Shown here: in pieces, positions 22,101 through 34,784 of the stretch
Numbering within the stretch: position 1 is the first letter of the stretch
How the letters are laid out: each line of letters opens with the position of its first letter
Assembly (NCBI RefSeq): GCF_904849725.1
Contig: NC_058518.1
Coordinates: 213,230,741-213,294,740, forward strand
Direction of reading: 5' to 3'
DNA: 64,000 bases
Source of the DNA: Hordeum vulgare subsp. vulgare
Taxonomy: Eukaryota > Streptophyta > Magnoliopsida > Poales > Poaceae
Notes under the pieces: generated by a model
Told to the model about the DNA's origin: nothing
The model's input: the letters and a program-made list of their open reading frames with translations, nothing else
The model's database searches: none
Program-made: the position numbers and the translations under genes

Positions 22101-23420
22101 ATAGGTTGCTCGTAGTGCTACACATGGGATTGGGAGCATGCATGGTGACCATAAAGGGAAGAGATTTCAAAGGTTTTATGGAAACCCCATCGGGTGCCAC
22201 TAATGCCCGAGGGAGATGTGTGAGCTAGGTAGCCACTTGAGAAAGAAGTGGTGTACCAAAGCTAGTGACTGTGTGGTCTTTGAAAATCGGATTGGTTTAA
22301 GTTGCGGTCGTTACTCCAACCTAACATGCACAATTACGATACCCCTTATGGGACGGGGCTTTGCTGATTACTATGGTTGGTGCTAGTAAAGAGCCCACAT
22401 TACTAGTGGCGGGAGTGACATGGTCATTCTCGAGACTGGGTCGTGCCAAGAAAAGGGCGACCATGGGATGTTTTCACAGACACCGGGCACACTGTTGCGT
22501 GCCCTCGTGGATGATACGTGTGGTGTACATCATGGGGGATTGTCACCAATTAGTGGTCTCTTTGCTAGTATTTCCATGAGAAAGGTGATGTTTGGGTACT
22601 TACCTCGGGTATTAGAAATGCCGCGAGTCGTGTCCTGACACGGAAGTTTCCCGAGTCTTGTGGCTAAAGTGTGGAACCTCTCTAGAGTGTAAAACTATTC
22701 GAATAGTCATGTCCACGATCAAGGACCGTTGTATGACTGCTCTTGGGCTACGTCCATGTTTACCAAATAGTGTGCTTGTGTGAGAAAGGTGGTATGTGAG
22801 AAATATGATATCTGAGCTAAGTAGGGTGACTTGGCATGATGGGTGAACATGGGTTGTTCATCCCTGAGTTGATATTGATATATGTAATCTATACACATGG
22901 TTATCACTTACTTTATGATGCATGCCCGCACGAGAAGTTGATTATGTCAATGCACGAGGGAAAAATCTACTTTCCGCAAAATACTAATTAGTGCTATAAC
23001 ATACTTCATTATTTCCTTGTTCCAAATCATGGGTTGCTTGCGAGTACGTTCAAAATACTCATTGGCTTGGCACTGGTTATTTAACTAGCCAGGCATGGAA
23101 TTGCAGGAACTTGGAGAAGAGTTCGTCAGGGACGATCATGTAAACTAGGACGCTTCCGAGTGAGAACGCCTCTAGGTTAAGGCAGATGACATGGATTCAC
23201 CCTTTCGTTCAAGGATTCCGGTGATAGTTATGTTTAGTGTTTCGGCCTTCGAGGCCCTATCTATGTAAGACTTGACCATAATGGTCTTAGTTTGTATCAG
23301 ACGGATGTAAGGATGCAAGACTCTTGTATTTCAGCTTCTATGTGTCTAGTGAGTATTGATCTCTCGGATAACTGTACATGTACATTAGATGACCACGACT
23401 TATGCCTCGGGGTCCCGACA
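19157..23420 (+). repeat. 5' LTR of Tekay-2
   Basis: The LTR is 4264 bp, from TGTCTCACTC to GGGTCCCGACA. Layout: an AT-rich first kilobase, a GC-rich promoter block at about 20250-21480 with the TATA box, an AT-rich middle, and a U5 half shared with the Tekay-1 LTRs. Short frames in the GC-rich block are on both strands, lack domains, and are not genes. Confidence 0.88.
20855..20861 (+). promoter_or_regulatory. TATA box of the Tekay-2 5' LTR
   Basis: TATATAA in the context gcctatataaggctccc, inside the GC-rich LTR block. The same box occurs at 30652-30658 in the 3' LTR. Transcription would start about 30 bases downstream (inference). Confidence 0.7.
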
Positions 23421-23424
23421 GAGC

Positions 23425-23437
23425 CGGTATCAGAGCC
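23425..23437 (+). other. Primer-binding site of Tekay-2
   Basis: CGGTATCAGAGCC, four bases after the LTR end. It is complementary to the 3' end of initiator tRNA-Met, with the first T changed to C. Confidence 0.8.
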
Positions 23438-23597
23438 ATCCTTACTGTAGGAAGCCTCAGTTAGCATGGATGTTAGTTAGGATGAACCTATTTCCAAAAA
23501 ACTATACCTAGCGTCTATACTTAGAAGTTTCTACACTTCTTGCCCCTTCCATTCTATTTTCAGAAGCTTTACTGACACCTCCCCATAAACCTTGTAG

Positions 23598-25860
23598 ATG
23601 GTCATCGTACCTGAAGACCTCCTAGCATCCGACTTTTCCCTACTCCTTGAGGATAGCCTGGAGAAGCGCTATTTCCGTCGACCACCCGTTTTCCTCTACC
23701 ACGAGCACTGCGTTGATGCCACCACGAAGGAGTACCACATCAATGTGGTCATGCAGGAAAATGACTCCCCGATGAGCTGGTTCTTTGAAGGGCCACAGAT
23801 GGAGACTTTGGTGTTAGCAGTTGAGACAGCTTTGCGGAAGGTGCTCATCCACCTTCGAGACATCCTTCCACAGATCACTAACGAGCCAACTACTCGCCAC
23901 TTCCCTTTTGGGTAGGATGATGATGGTGATAGCTGGATGTTGATCCTATTCTTGGAGGATGGAACACCGCTCAGGTTCTAGACCTACTTTATCCTCTCCA
24001 CCGATAGTCTAGCTCATAACTTGATAATGGAGTGAGTGAAGCTCCGCCTAGAACTTCACCACACCCGTGAGCTACTCCGACATGCTAAGAAGAAGCGAGA
24101 AAAGATCAAGAAGGATGGTGCCCCTGAGGAACGACCCGCTGTCGCTTACAGAGAAGGAGTACCCCCAGCTAGACATTCACTCACACGTCGTCATCACATG
24201 AGTGTGAAGGAGTATCGTGAGCTCTTCACCACTTCACCAACAAAGCGACCTCCCCGTTCTCCGACCCCCTCGATGGGAGACGATGCCTGTACAAATGATG
24301 ACCAGGAGGAAGACCCAAATGAGCGTGAGTACGAGACCGAGCACTCCACTACTTGAGTCCGAGAACCCATAGGGTGGGATAAGCTATGTATACCTCATGC
24401 AAAGTCAAGTCTGTGTAATGGTTCATATGAAACCATGTGTGCTTGTTGTTTGTTTTACTGTTTGTCTTTCGATGCAACTCACACTTTTAACTTAGGCCAT
24501 CATGTGAGCGACTGCATCGCCTATCTTACCTTAATCTTATGTGATGAGTCTTTTGATCTTTGTTTGACACACTTGCACTGTACCAACCCCCTTAGACATC
24601 TTTCCCTCTTGTTTCTATTTCTTTCATCCATTCCAGTTGTTTGAATTGGCTTCTCCAAACAAGATGGTGGCTGCTACTCGCACTAGTACTTTTGGCAACC
24701 CCAACACCAGCAACTCTAGATAGCAGCCATGAGCCGATGGTTCTGCTCAGGCTGGAGGTTACGAGGAGCAGCCACAAGGAGATCTTCCCCCACCACCGCC
24801 TCCACCGGAGAACATGACCATGTTTTAGTTTCTCCAAGTTCTCCGGGAGGAACGCCAAGCCAAAACTGCCGCTATCCAGCAGATGGCTCAGGTTCTTGTG
24901 AACAACCAGCAACAAGGCAAGAACGGCAATGGACGTTCCACTCTGTCAGAGTTCATGAAGAGTTCATCCCCGACCTTCACTGAGACAACTAAACCTTTGA
25001 ATGCTGATGACTGGATCCGCACCATCGAGGACCTCCTTGCATTGGTCAACTGCAATGAGGACCATGAGAAGTTTCTCTATGCCTCTCACTACCTCAGAGG
25101 TACCGCCAGATCCAGGTGGGGTGGATTCAAGGTCATGCAAGGCAAGCATGTGATAACCTGGGATGATTTCAAGCAAGGATTTCGCATTGCCCATATCCCT
25201 TATGGGATTACAGCCATCAAGAAGCGAGAATTTTGAGCGCTGAAGCAAGGAAGTGGCTCTGCCAAGGAGTACGTGCAGAAGTTTAACCTCTTGTCAAGAT
25301 ATGCGCCTAATGATGTCAGCACTGAGGCAACTAAGATAGAACGCTTCATGGAAGGGCTTCAACAATCTATGCAGTATCAACTTGTTATGTCTGTCTACCG
25401 AACCTTCTTCGAGCTGGTGAACAAGGCTATCAAGCTTGAAGACAAGCGTCGTGCCATGGAAGACACACGCAAACGCAAGATTATCAACATCGGTGGTTTG
25501 AGCAACCAGAAGACTCGCCCTGGCAATTAGCCCCCGCAAAGACAAGCTATCACCCTCATCAATCCAGGTCTCCTACACCTCGTTCGAGCTACCAGCCTCA
25601 GGAATATGCCAACCCTAGGCTAGAATACAATAATCCCAATAACAACACTGGATGAAAGACCAACAAATTCGGGAAGGTCACATGCTTTGGGTGTGGCCAG
25701 CCTGGACACATCTCTAAGCAGTTCCCCAACAAGAAGGCAGATGCACCGTGCCCAATGCACCATACCAGGGGCAAGGCCGTGGAGCACCACCAAGGAACCA
25801 AGTTCCCCGCAACCTTCCTAACAATGGAAAAGGGTGTGTGAATCACTTCTCCACCGAGGA
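23598..25860 (+). pseudogene. Tekay-2 gag, broken
   Basis: It starts MVIVPEDLLASDFSLL at 23598. Open pieces run to 23915 and then 24036-24356, 24883-25236 and 25273-25530. The capsid-like region carries TTKPLNADDWIRTIEDLLA. The zinc knuckle near 25680-25720 reads CFGCGQPGHISKQF: the last Cys ligand of the CCHC motif is Phe. Several in-frame stops (for example near 23913, 24718, 25234 and 25528) prevent a full product. Confidence 0.75.
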
Positions 25861-26440
25861 AGCCTAGGAGGACCCAGATGTCATTCTCGGTACATTCCTT
25901 GTCAACTCAACCCTAGCAACAGTTCTATTTGATTGTGGTGCTTCGCATTCTTTTGTTACACAAAATTTTGCACTAGAGAGTGGTATGGAGCCTACGCCTT
26001 TGGGTAGTCACATGATGGTACAAAACCTCGGGTGCAATAATGAGAACCAAGATAGGGTGTAAAGGAGTTGGAATTAACATCAATGGGGTAGACTTCTTAG
26101 CCGATCTCATCATCTTGAAGTTGTAAGGCTTGGATGTGATCCTTGGCATGGGTTGGTTAACCAAGCACCAAGGCTTGTTGGAATGTGTCAAGAGGACTGT
26201 TACCATTACCAATATCCAAGGAGTCGAAGTCATGTATGTTCCCAACCCTACCTCAAATCAAGCCCATCTAGTTAATTGTCTGTCGGGATTTGAGTTGGAT
26301 CAAGTGCTAGTGGTATGTGAATACCCAAATGTCTTTCCTGACGAGCTTCCCGAAATGCCTCCTGATCGTGACATTGAGTTCATTATTAAGCAAATGCCCG
26401 GAGCGGGACCCATCTATAAGAAGCCTTATAGAATGGGATC
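25861..26440 (+). pseudogene. Tekay-2 retropepsin remnant
   Basis: The motif LFDCGASHSFVTQNF is readable near 25925-25970, so the catalytic Asp-Cys-Gly is kept. A downstream MDVILGMGWLTKHQG segment begins at 26130. A stop at about 26127-26129 and frame changes interrupt the reading between these parts. Confidence 0.65.
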
Positions 26441-27545
26441 CGAAGGTTCGCTGAACTGAAGAAGTAATTGGCTGAGAAGCTCAGAAAAGGATTCATTCGC
26501 CCTAGTGCCTCTCCTTGGTGATCGTCTGTTCTATTTGTGTCAAAGAGGGATGGAACTATCAGGCTCTTTATTGATTACCATTCTCTCAATAAAGTCACAA
26601 TAAAGAACAAGTATACACTCCTCAAGATTGAAGGCCTCTTCGATCAGCTGAATGGTGCCAAGGTGTACTCCAAGATCGATCTCAGGTCTGGGTATTAATG
26701 GTTGAAGATCAAACCAGAGGATATCTCGAAGAGGACATTTGTCACTAGATATGGCCTCTTTGAATACACAGCCATGTAATTTGGGTTAAACAATGCCCCA
26801 ACCTACTTAATGTACCTCATGGACAAAGGCTTCATGGAATATCTGAACAAGTTTGTCGTTGTCTTCATCAACGACATATTCCTCTTCTCCGAGTCTGAAG
26901 AATAACATGGGCGACACTTGAGGATGGTGCTGGAAAAGCTTCCAGAGCACCAGCTTTATGTCAGGTTCAGCAAGTGTGAACTCTGGCCGCATGAAGTTGG
27001 ATTCTTGGGCCATGTGTTGATAGCACATGGATTGTCAGTTGATCCTGCCAAGATTGAAGCCGTGGCGGAGTGGCAATCCCCGACCATGTGAAGGAAGTCA
27101 GAAGCTTCCTCAGACTTGTGGGATACTACCACAAGTTCGTCGAAGGATTCTCAACATTGCCCAACCAATGACTCAACTCGTGAAGAAGGACAAGAAGTTT
27201 GAATGGACATCGAAGTGCGAGGAATGTTTCCATGAGCTCACGAAGAGATTGATAACAACCCCAGTTTCGGCCACCCCTGATATTCACAAGGATTTTGTGA
27301 TATATTGCGATGCATCGAGGACCTTGCTCGGTGGTGTCGTGATGCAAGAAGGCGGAGTCGTGGCATATCTGTCTAGATAGCGAAGCCCTCACAAAGATAA
27401 CTACGCCGCTCATGATCTTGACCTGGCATCAGTGGTTCATGCCTTGACGACATGGCGGCATTACGTGCTGGGAAAGTGGTGTGAGGTATACATAAACCAC
27501 AAGAGTCTTAAGTACATTTGCACTCAGAAAGAATTGAACATGAGG
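26441..27545 (+). pseudogene. Tekay-2 reverse transcriptase and RNase H, disabled
   Basis: Aligns with the Tekay-1 RT. The first catalytic motif KIDLRSGY is intact near 26670-26695, but a stop follows directly. The YVDD-box equivalent reads FINDI: its first Asp is Asn (AAC at 26870-26872). Further stops occur near 26519, 26778 and 26903. The RNase H part (about 27130-27380) keeps [18 protein letters not shown]. Neither enzyme can be active. Confidence 0.75.
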
Positions 27546-29207
27546 CAGTGAAGGTGGTTGGATTTGATCAAACATTATGACCTCAGTGTTCAATACCACC
27601 CTTGGAAGGCCAATGTGGTAGCTGACGCTTTGAGGAGGAAGTATCGTTCCTTAAATGCTATGATCAAGGAAAGGCTACCTACCTTGTATGAGGAACTTGA
27701 GAGCTTCAGGTTAGAGCTAGTCGCGCCGGGATTTCTGGCCAACCTCGAAGCGAAGCCTACGCTGATGGATGACATCAAGGAAGAACAAAAGGGACATCAA
27801 AGCATCAAGGGTATCAAGAAGAAGATCAAGAATGGAAAGGCCCCAGGATTCTCCGTGGATGAACAAGGAGTTGTATTGTTTGGAAATCACCTTTGCATAC
27901 CCAACATAGTTGAGGTCGAGAACCTTATCTTACAAGAAGCACATGACACTCCATATTCCATCCATCCTGGTGGTATCATGATGTATGAAGACGTCAAGGA
28001 AAAATTCTGGTGGCATGGCATGAAGAGAGAGATAGCTTCTTATATCACTAAGTGTGGCGTATGCCAAAGCATCAAGGATGAGCATCAGCGACTCGCTAGA
28101 CTGCTACAACCTCTCAAGGTGCTTGAATGGAAGTGGGACAAGGTTGGAATGGATTTCATCATCGGTCTGCCCAGATCAAGCAAGGGACATGATTCCATTT
28201 GGGTCATTGTCGATCACGTGACCAAGGTGGCCCGCTTCATTCCCGTCAAGATGACCTACTAAGGGAACCAGTTGGCAAATGTCTACATCAACCGGATTGT
28301 AAGCCTCCATGGAATTCCTAAGGAGATCATGTTAGATCGAGGTATCCAGTTTACCTCAAGGTTCTGGAACAGATTCCAAGAGGCCTTGGGGACCAAGCTA
28401 TCCTTCGAAAGTGCTTTTCACCCTAAAATAGGCGAACAAACAAAACGAGTAAATCAGATACTCGAGGATATGCTCTATGCGTGTGTCTTAGAATATGGAG
28501 CCAAGTGGGAAGATTGTTTGCTCTGTGTCGAGTTCTCCTACAACAACAGCTATCAGTCCAGCCTTTAGATGGTACCATTTGAGGTGTTGTATGGGCGCAA
28601 GTGTCGCACTCCTCTCAACTGGTCAAAAACCGGAGAAGGGATGGTCTTCGGACCAGATGTCCTCCGTCAAGTAGAAGAGCAAGTTTAACTCGTCACGGGA
28701 CGTGTAGTGGCTGCCAAATAAATACAAAAGAGCTACACCAACTCTCAATGCTGAGATATTAGTTTCCGTGTTGGGGACTATGTTTATCTTCGAGTTATGC
28801 CTCTCAAGGGAACAAAGCGCTTCCACGTCAAGGGAAAGCTTGCACCAAGATATATCGGCCCCTTCAAGATCACCGACAGGCGAGGAGAAGTCGCTTATGA
28901 GCTAGAGCTACCTTCCGGGATATCGGATGTGCACAACGTCTTCCACGTGTCGTATCTCCGGAAGTGCTTATAAGTTCCCAACCGCCCGGAGCTCTATGAG
29001 GATATGGACCAACAAGTCATCGATCTTCAGCTAGACCTCACTTATCGTGAGAGACCAATCCACATCCTGCATGAAGCCGAGCGTTGCACCAGAAGACGCA
29101 CCATCAAGTACTTCAAGGTCCAGTGGAGCAACCACACTGAAGTAGAAGGAACATGGGAGCGTGAAGACCACCTCAGATCAGAGTTTCCTTTTCTTTTTAG
29201 CGCCTAG
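27546..29207 (+). pseudogene. Tekay-2 integrase with chromodomain, disabled
   Basis: The segment open from 27558 contains the HHCC zinc-binding part (HDTPYSIHPGG ... CGVCQ) and the first catalytic Asp (VGMDFIIGLPRSS), then ends at a stop at 28260-28262. From 28272 the core continues with LDRGIQFTSRFW, but the catalytic Glu is replaced by Lys in the motif GEQTKRVNQI. A second stop occurs at 28566-28568. The chromodomain follows in 29004-29207 (IKYFKVQWSNHTEVEGTWE). Confidence 0.78.
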
Positions 29208-29234
29208 CCTAGGAATCTCGGGGACGAGATTCTT

Positions 29235-29248
29235 GTAAGGAGTAGGTC
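29235..29248 (+). other. Polypurine tract of Tekay-2
   Basis: gtaaggagtaggtc, directly before the TGTCACACCC start of the 3' LTR. Confidence 0.7.
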
Positions 29249-32200
29249 TGTCACACCCTGTCTTTGTACCACTTTTGCCACATTATGTTTTATAAAAATT
29301 GGAGCAAATTAAAACTTTTTGCATATTTGTGATGGTTGATTTTGTTGTTGCTTGCTTATGTGAATAAATGAGTTTTGAATCACTATAGTTATTCTCCTCT
29401 ATATGATCCATATCCTTGACCCCAAACTCTTGCCCAATGACTAGGCCATGTGAATAGGAGCAGAAAAATATTTTTGACAAATTATTGCTTCAACAAAAGG
29501 CATTTGTTCATCTTAACCTTTCTAAAACCCCTGATTTGTGATTTGCACTCCAAGTCCCAATTTAGGAGAGATGACTTATCCCAAAGTTTTTATTTGGAAC
29601 CTATTATCAAAAAGGTATCGCAAAACCTTAAAATAATTATTTTAAAAGATTATTTCCTATTTTATTTAAACACATCTTTCTGGAGCCATAAATGGTATTT
29701 TATAAGGAAAAAATATTTTATCACTTCAGAAATATTTGAGAAAAATTAGGGAAACTCATTGAACATATATTTTCCATACATAAGAGTTTTAACACATGGT
29801 CATGTTCAAAATATTGGACAAATCACGTGTAAACCCTTTCTACCTATTTTAAGTTTCACAACCTTTGGGTAAATAAATATTAGGCAAAGAAATAAGGATC
29901 ACTAAGTCCAACAATATGATATCAACAATAAGAGTTTCACAACATTTGGGCAAAGAAATATTGCCCAAAAGCCAATCAAACACCTTCTGCCAGGTTACCA
30001 AATCTGCTCCTAGAGCATTCAAAACTTTTCCCGTTACCTCAAAATTTTACCAGAGCTACACAGTCACCCCAAGCTTTTCTTGTAAATTCCTCGCGCCTAG
30101 CTCCATGAATGAAGGTGAGAAAACCCACCTCCAAGCCCTTGGACATGCATTTATTCCCTCTCTCTCCGCTCTCCTCCACTCCTAACTTTCTGAGAGGATC
30201 CCAAGCCTCTCCCCCTTTGTTTATTCTCCCATGTAGCCGTTGGAGACTGCAGGACACGCCAGAGCATGACAAAGGCGCAACAATGCCGGCCAAAGTCGCG
30301 CTCTGGAGCTTGCTACAGTGACGGCCAAGCATGGATCAGCACCGTGCCCATCCACAGGCCACCTCGAGGCTCCTTCTCGTGCCAATCGAGGTGCCTTGGC
30401 GTCCGTGACAAGACAAGCTGCCAACCCTATCCTCTCTCCCCCTGCAGCAGCTACCCTAGCCGCGCCCGCCGCCGCCCAAATAGTACAATGCATGTTCTCG
30501 CTAGAGCGCGCTATCCTCTCTCCTCTCGCTTTCCCCCGTGGTTGTGGAAGACCCTCAGGAAGGCCTCCAAGCATCCCTCTCTCCTCCCCTAGCCTAGTAG
30601 GCGTTGCAGCCAGCTCTGGCGCATGGGTCTATGGTGGTCTCGTGCCCCGCCTATATAAGGCTCCCCCAAGACCCCCTCTCCCCTCTGGTCCCTCTCCACT
30701 CCTCCCAATCATGCTCCAGTGCCCCCAGTTTGCCCCCAAAGCTCCCTGAGCTCGAGATCGAGCTGGAGCTCCCCCGCTTTGGCTTGTCGTTGATCTCATA
30801 ATGGGAAGCCGCTCCGGTCCTCCGTCTACCCTCTTCGGCTTCCCCTTGCACTTCTGATGCGTTTCCCCCTCTTCCCCGTCCTTTTTGCTGCACGAAATGA
30901 CCCCGACGACCACCTCCCGAAGTTGCTCGATCGTGGGATCTCGTCGCTCGTGACTCCCTGCGCTCCGGCGGCCCCTTTCCACCTCCACCATATCAACGAC
31001 TCCCCCCTAAGTCCATTCCCATCATCAAGTCGCCTCGCCATGGTCCCTATCGCCACCGGTGAGCCTCGCCGTGGTCCCTATCACCGTCGGTGAGCCTTGC
31101 CGCCCTCTAGCGAGAGGTTGACGACATACCCGAGAGGTGGGGTCCAATCGTTATCCTCCCACGACTCTCCCTCACCTCTATCTCTCTTGCTCGCCCTTGG
31201 GCCCTGCCCGTCAGGTTTGAACCTAGCACGACGCGGTTGCCTGGCTCCCCTGGGCTGGTTGGCCTGTGGGCCGGCCTAGTTGCTGACCTCCTCTGGCCCG
31301 GGTGTTGTATAGTTTTCCTTTTTTCATTTTGAACTCTGTTTTGTAAAAATTCCACAGAGTTAAATATTTGTCAGAATCCAAATATCCCTCCACCTAAAAT
31401 CTGGTAATATTGTAGTATTGTGTGATGCCACTTGTGTAATTTTTACAGTAGGTTACTTGCACTGTTTTATTTTAAAACCTTGTTTAGGGTATATATGTTA
31501 AAATGATTTCTACAACTTTTTACACTCCATATATAAAACCCAACAATTTTGGCAGTACTTGTGCTCACCCTAGTATTTTGCAAAAATGATGTGGCATTTT
31601 TCTGAGTAGATTACTTTCTGTGTTTTTAGTTGAGTGCTTATTTTTGCCCGTTATTGTTTCGACGATAGATTGCATTGTTGACGAGGGACTTGGACCAGAA
31701 GACTTTTAAGACCCCAGAGACTTTGTTGAGCAAGGCATGCGACCCCTTCACCATGCCTAAGAAATCATTTCGGTGCATGTCATATTTAGCTTTTCGTTCT
31801 GATGCATAAGATCATCTTGAGTCGATAACTACCTCAGTGAGTATTTTCCAAAAGCTCCTTGTTGACACTTGCACTTGAGCATAACCGTACCTACCTATGA
31901 GGTTTTGGTGGGTGGGATGTAGATAGGTTGCTAGTAGTGCTACACATGTGACCGGGAGCATGCATGGTGACCATAAAGGGTAGTGATTTCAAAGGTTTTA
32001 CATAAACCCCATCGGGTGCTAATAATGCCCGAGGGAGATGTGTGAGATAGGTAGCCACTTGAGAAAGAAGTGGTGTGCCGAAGGTAGTGAGTGTGTGGTT
32101 TTCAAAAATCAGATTGGTTTAAGTTGAGGATGTTACTCCAACCCTACATGTACAACAATGATACCCCTTATGGGACGTGGCTTTGCTGATTACTATGGTT

Positions 32201-33233
32201 GGTGCTAGTAAAGAACCCCCATTACTAGTGGCTGGAGTGACGTGGTCATTCTCGAGATGGGGTCATGCCAAGAAAAGGGTGACCATAGGCTGGTTTCACA
32301 GACACCGGGAACACCGTTGCGTGCCCTCATGGATGATATATGTGGTGTACATCACGAGGGATTGTCAGCAATGAGTGGTATCTTTTCTAGTATCGTTGTG
32401 GGAAAGGTGATGTTCGGGTACTTACCTCGGGTATGAGAAATGTCGCGGGTCTTATCTTGACATAGAAGTTTCTTGTGTCTTGCGGGTAAAGTGTGCAACC
32501 TCTGCAGAGTGTAAAACTATTAGAATAGTCCATGGTCAAAGAAATTTGGAGGATCGCTCTTGGGCTACGTCCATGTTTACCAAACAGTGTGCCTGTGTGA
32601 GGAAGGTGGTATGTGAGTAATATGATACCTGAGCTAAGTAGGAAAACTTGGCATGATGGGTGAACATGGACTATTCATCCTCATTTGATATTGATATCTG
32701 TAACCTGTCCACATGGTTATCATTTAGTTTATGATGCATGCCCGCACGAGAAGTTTATCATGTCATCGCACCAGGGAAAAATTTGCTTTCCACAAAATAC
32801 TTATTAGTGCTATAACAATCTTCATTATTGCCTTGTTCCACAACAAGGGTTGCTTACGAGTACATTCAAAGTACTCGCTTGCCAATGGTTATTTCATTGG
32901 CCAGGCATGGAAGAGTAGGAACTTGCAGAAGAGTTCGTCGTTGACGATCATGCGAACTAGGACACTTCTGAGTCAGAATGCATGTAGGTTAAGGCAGATG
33001 GCATGGGTCCATGCTTTTGTTCAAGGATTCCTGTGCTAGTTTTGTTTGGTGTGTCGGCCTTCGAGGCCCTATCTATGTAATACTTGACCATAACGGTCTT
33101 AGTTTGTATCAGACGGTATGTAAGGATGTAAAACTCTTGTATTTCAGCTTTTGTGTGTTTAGTGAGCATTAATCTCTAGGATCACTATACACGTACATTC
33201 ACTGACCATGACTTATGAGTTGGGGTCCCCACA
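29249..33233 (+). repeat. 3' LTR of Tekay-2
   Basis: The LTR is 3985 bp, from TGTCACACCCTG to GGTCCCCACA. It is collinear with the 5' LTR but about 280 bp shorter, with visible gaps in the AT-rich first kilobase (near 29870). The TATA box TATATAA is at 30652-30658. The substantial sequence difference between the two LTRs points to an old insertion. Confidence 0.88.
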
Positions 33234-33238
33234 ACGAT

Positions 33239-33900
33239 CCCTAATCAGAAATCCACTAGATCCACATAAACACACGAGATACATAGATCCAAAGTCAAAA
33301 AATGATACAAGTAACAAATAGCCTTCCATTCAGGAGGAGGGGCCTTGATATCCCATGGGAACGTCCCTAAAGAGGGGTCTTGACATCCATAGGATCTTCT
33401 CACATGGATGTGTTCAACTCCAAGGGAGAAGGATATGGAAGAAGCAATGCTCAACTAGTGTATGAGCAACACATTGCTAAACTAATTTAGAGGTAGGAGA
33501 AGAGTACTTATAGTCCTGGTCGAAATAATGGGGTGAAGGGGTACATGGGCCTCTAGCCCGAGTGACTAAGAGGAGGCAGGCAGGAAGTTTCGGGTCAAGC
33601 CGGAAGTTCCGGTCGCCGAAAGTTCCGGGCAGGTTCCGGGCGGGTTTCGTGCTTTCCACATAGTTGGCACACTCCGCGGCAACTGGGTTGTGTCGACGCC
33701 GGAAGTTCCGTGCGGGCCAGTGGTTCCGGGGGCGGAGGTTTCGGGCCATGTTCCGGGCGGGTTTCGGGCTGACCAGAGAGTTGGCACGTCCGGGGTTGGT
33801 CTTGAGCAGCTCGAAGGCCGAAGGTTTGTAGCTGACCAGAGGGTTCGGGCTGGCCAGATGTTCCGAGCTGACCTGGGCGTCTTCTTCGCGCTTTCTTCCT
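33239..33900 (-). other. 3' non-coding/LTR part of G3
   Basis: No gene. Positions about 33575-33870 are full of imperfect copies of a TTCCGG-centred motif (ggaagttccg, ggttccggg, gttccgggcgggtttcg). The left third is ordinary AT-balanced sequence. By position this is the U3 of the G3 3' LTR plus pre-LTR sequence. I cannot fix the LTR start. Confidence 0.45.
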
Positions 33901-34507
33901 CTTCTCCATGTGATTCTTATCCTTGCACTCCCAAGTTTCGATGGAGCGTGTGCGAGCTCTTGTCATAGGTCCACTTGGAGCAAGAGGTGTTGGTGAAGAA
34001 GCCATGAGGATGACCACGGGATGCTCCGCATCATCGCCCCCATGGGAAAGATCTTTCCTCCGATCGAGATCTTCATCACCATGGAAAGGGGATAGATCCT
34101 TGACGTTGAAGACGTTGCTCACGTTGTACTTGTTGCATGGAATGTCGATCTTGTGGGCATTGGCGTTGAAGTGTGCCAACAACTTGAAAGGTCCATCGGC
34201 TCGAGGAAGTTACTTGGACTTACGCTCAGCGGGGAAGCGATCCTGGCGTAGGTGTAGCTACACAAGATCATCGGTCTTGAACACCATTGGGTGCCTGTTG
34301 ATTTTGCGCTTGGCGGCGACACGTTCCACTTAACGTTTGATCGTGATCCTTGTATCTTCATGCATCTTCTTTATATAGCTTTCCCTTGCACTTGCGCCCA
34401 TGTTCGCGCGCTCTCGGAGTGGTAGAGGAAGGATGTCTAATGGGGACACAGGGTTGAAGTTGTAGACCACTTCAAATGGAGACTTGCCATTGGTGAAGTG
34501 GCATGCA
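33901..34507 (-). pseudogene. G3 integrase C-terminal domain
   Basis: One frame of the minus strand reads ANAHKIDIPCNKYNVSNVF and then NVKDLSPFHGDEDLD, a typical gypsy integrase tail in which the polyprotein ends with an SH3-like fold. Upstream parts lie in a different frame (34119-34361), so the reading is frameshifted. Confidence 0.6.
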
Positions 34508-34784
34508 CTATTGTAGGCGTACTAGGCTATGGGTATACATTCTTCGCATTCCTTGATATTCTTCTTGATCAACATGCGGAGAATCGTTGTGAGCATTTGT
34601 TTTTTCACCTCCGTTTGGCCATTGGTTTGTGGATGGTAGGCCGATGAAAATATGAGCTTGATTTTGGTGCTTGGTGCATAGCATCTTCCAAAAGTAGCTA
34701 AGAAACTTGACGTAGCGGTCCGACACAATTGCCCTGGTAACTCCATGTAGTCTCAAGATGTCCCAACAAAGGAGATTTGGAACA
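34508..34784 (-). pseudogene. G3 integrase catalytic core, downstream half
   Basis: Contains the second catalytic Asp (IVSDRYVKFLSYFW) and the catalytic Glu (PQTNGQTEVKKQ), split over two frames (34508-34789 and 34522-34746), so at least one frameshift is present. The upstream half of the same core lies beyond the LINE, at 38335-38498. The LINE entered between the residues that precede DILRLHGV. Confidence 0.7.

Larger units (their letters stand above)
19157..33233 (+). mobile_element. Tekay-2: complete but decayed Tekay-type chromovirus
   Basis: A structurally complete 14.1-kb element: 5' LTR (TGTCTCACTC start), primer site, gag, protease, RT/RNase H, integrase plus chromodomain, polypurine tract and 3' LTR (ends GGTCCCCACA). 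The 5-bp target duplication ACGAT flanks it exactly (19152-19156 and 33234-33238). It inserted into the minus-strand element G3. Many stops, frameshifts and active-site changes show that it is not autonomous now. Confidence 0.92.
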
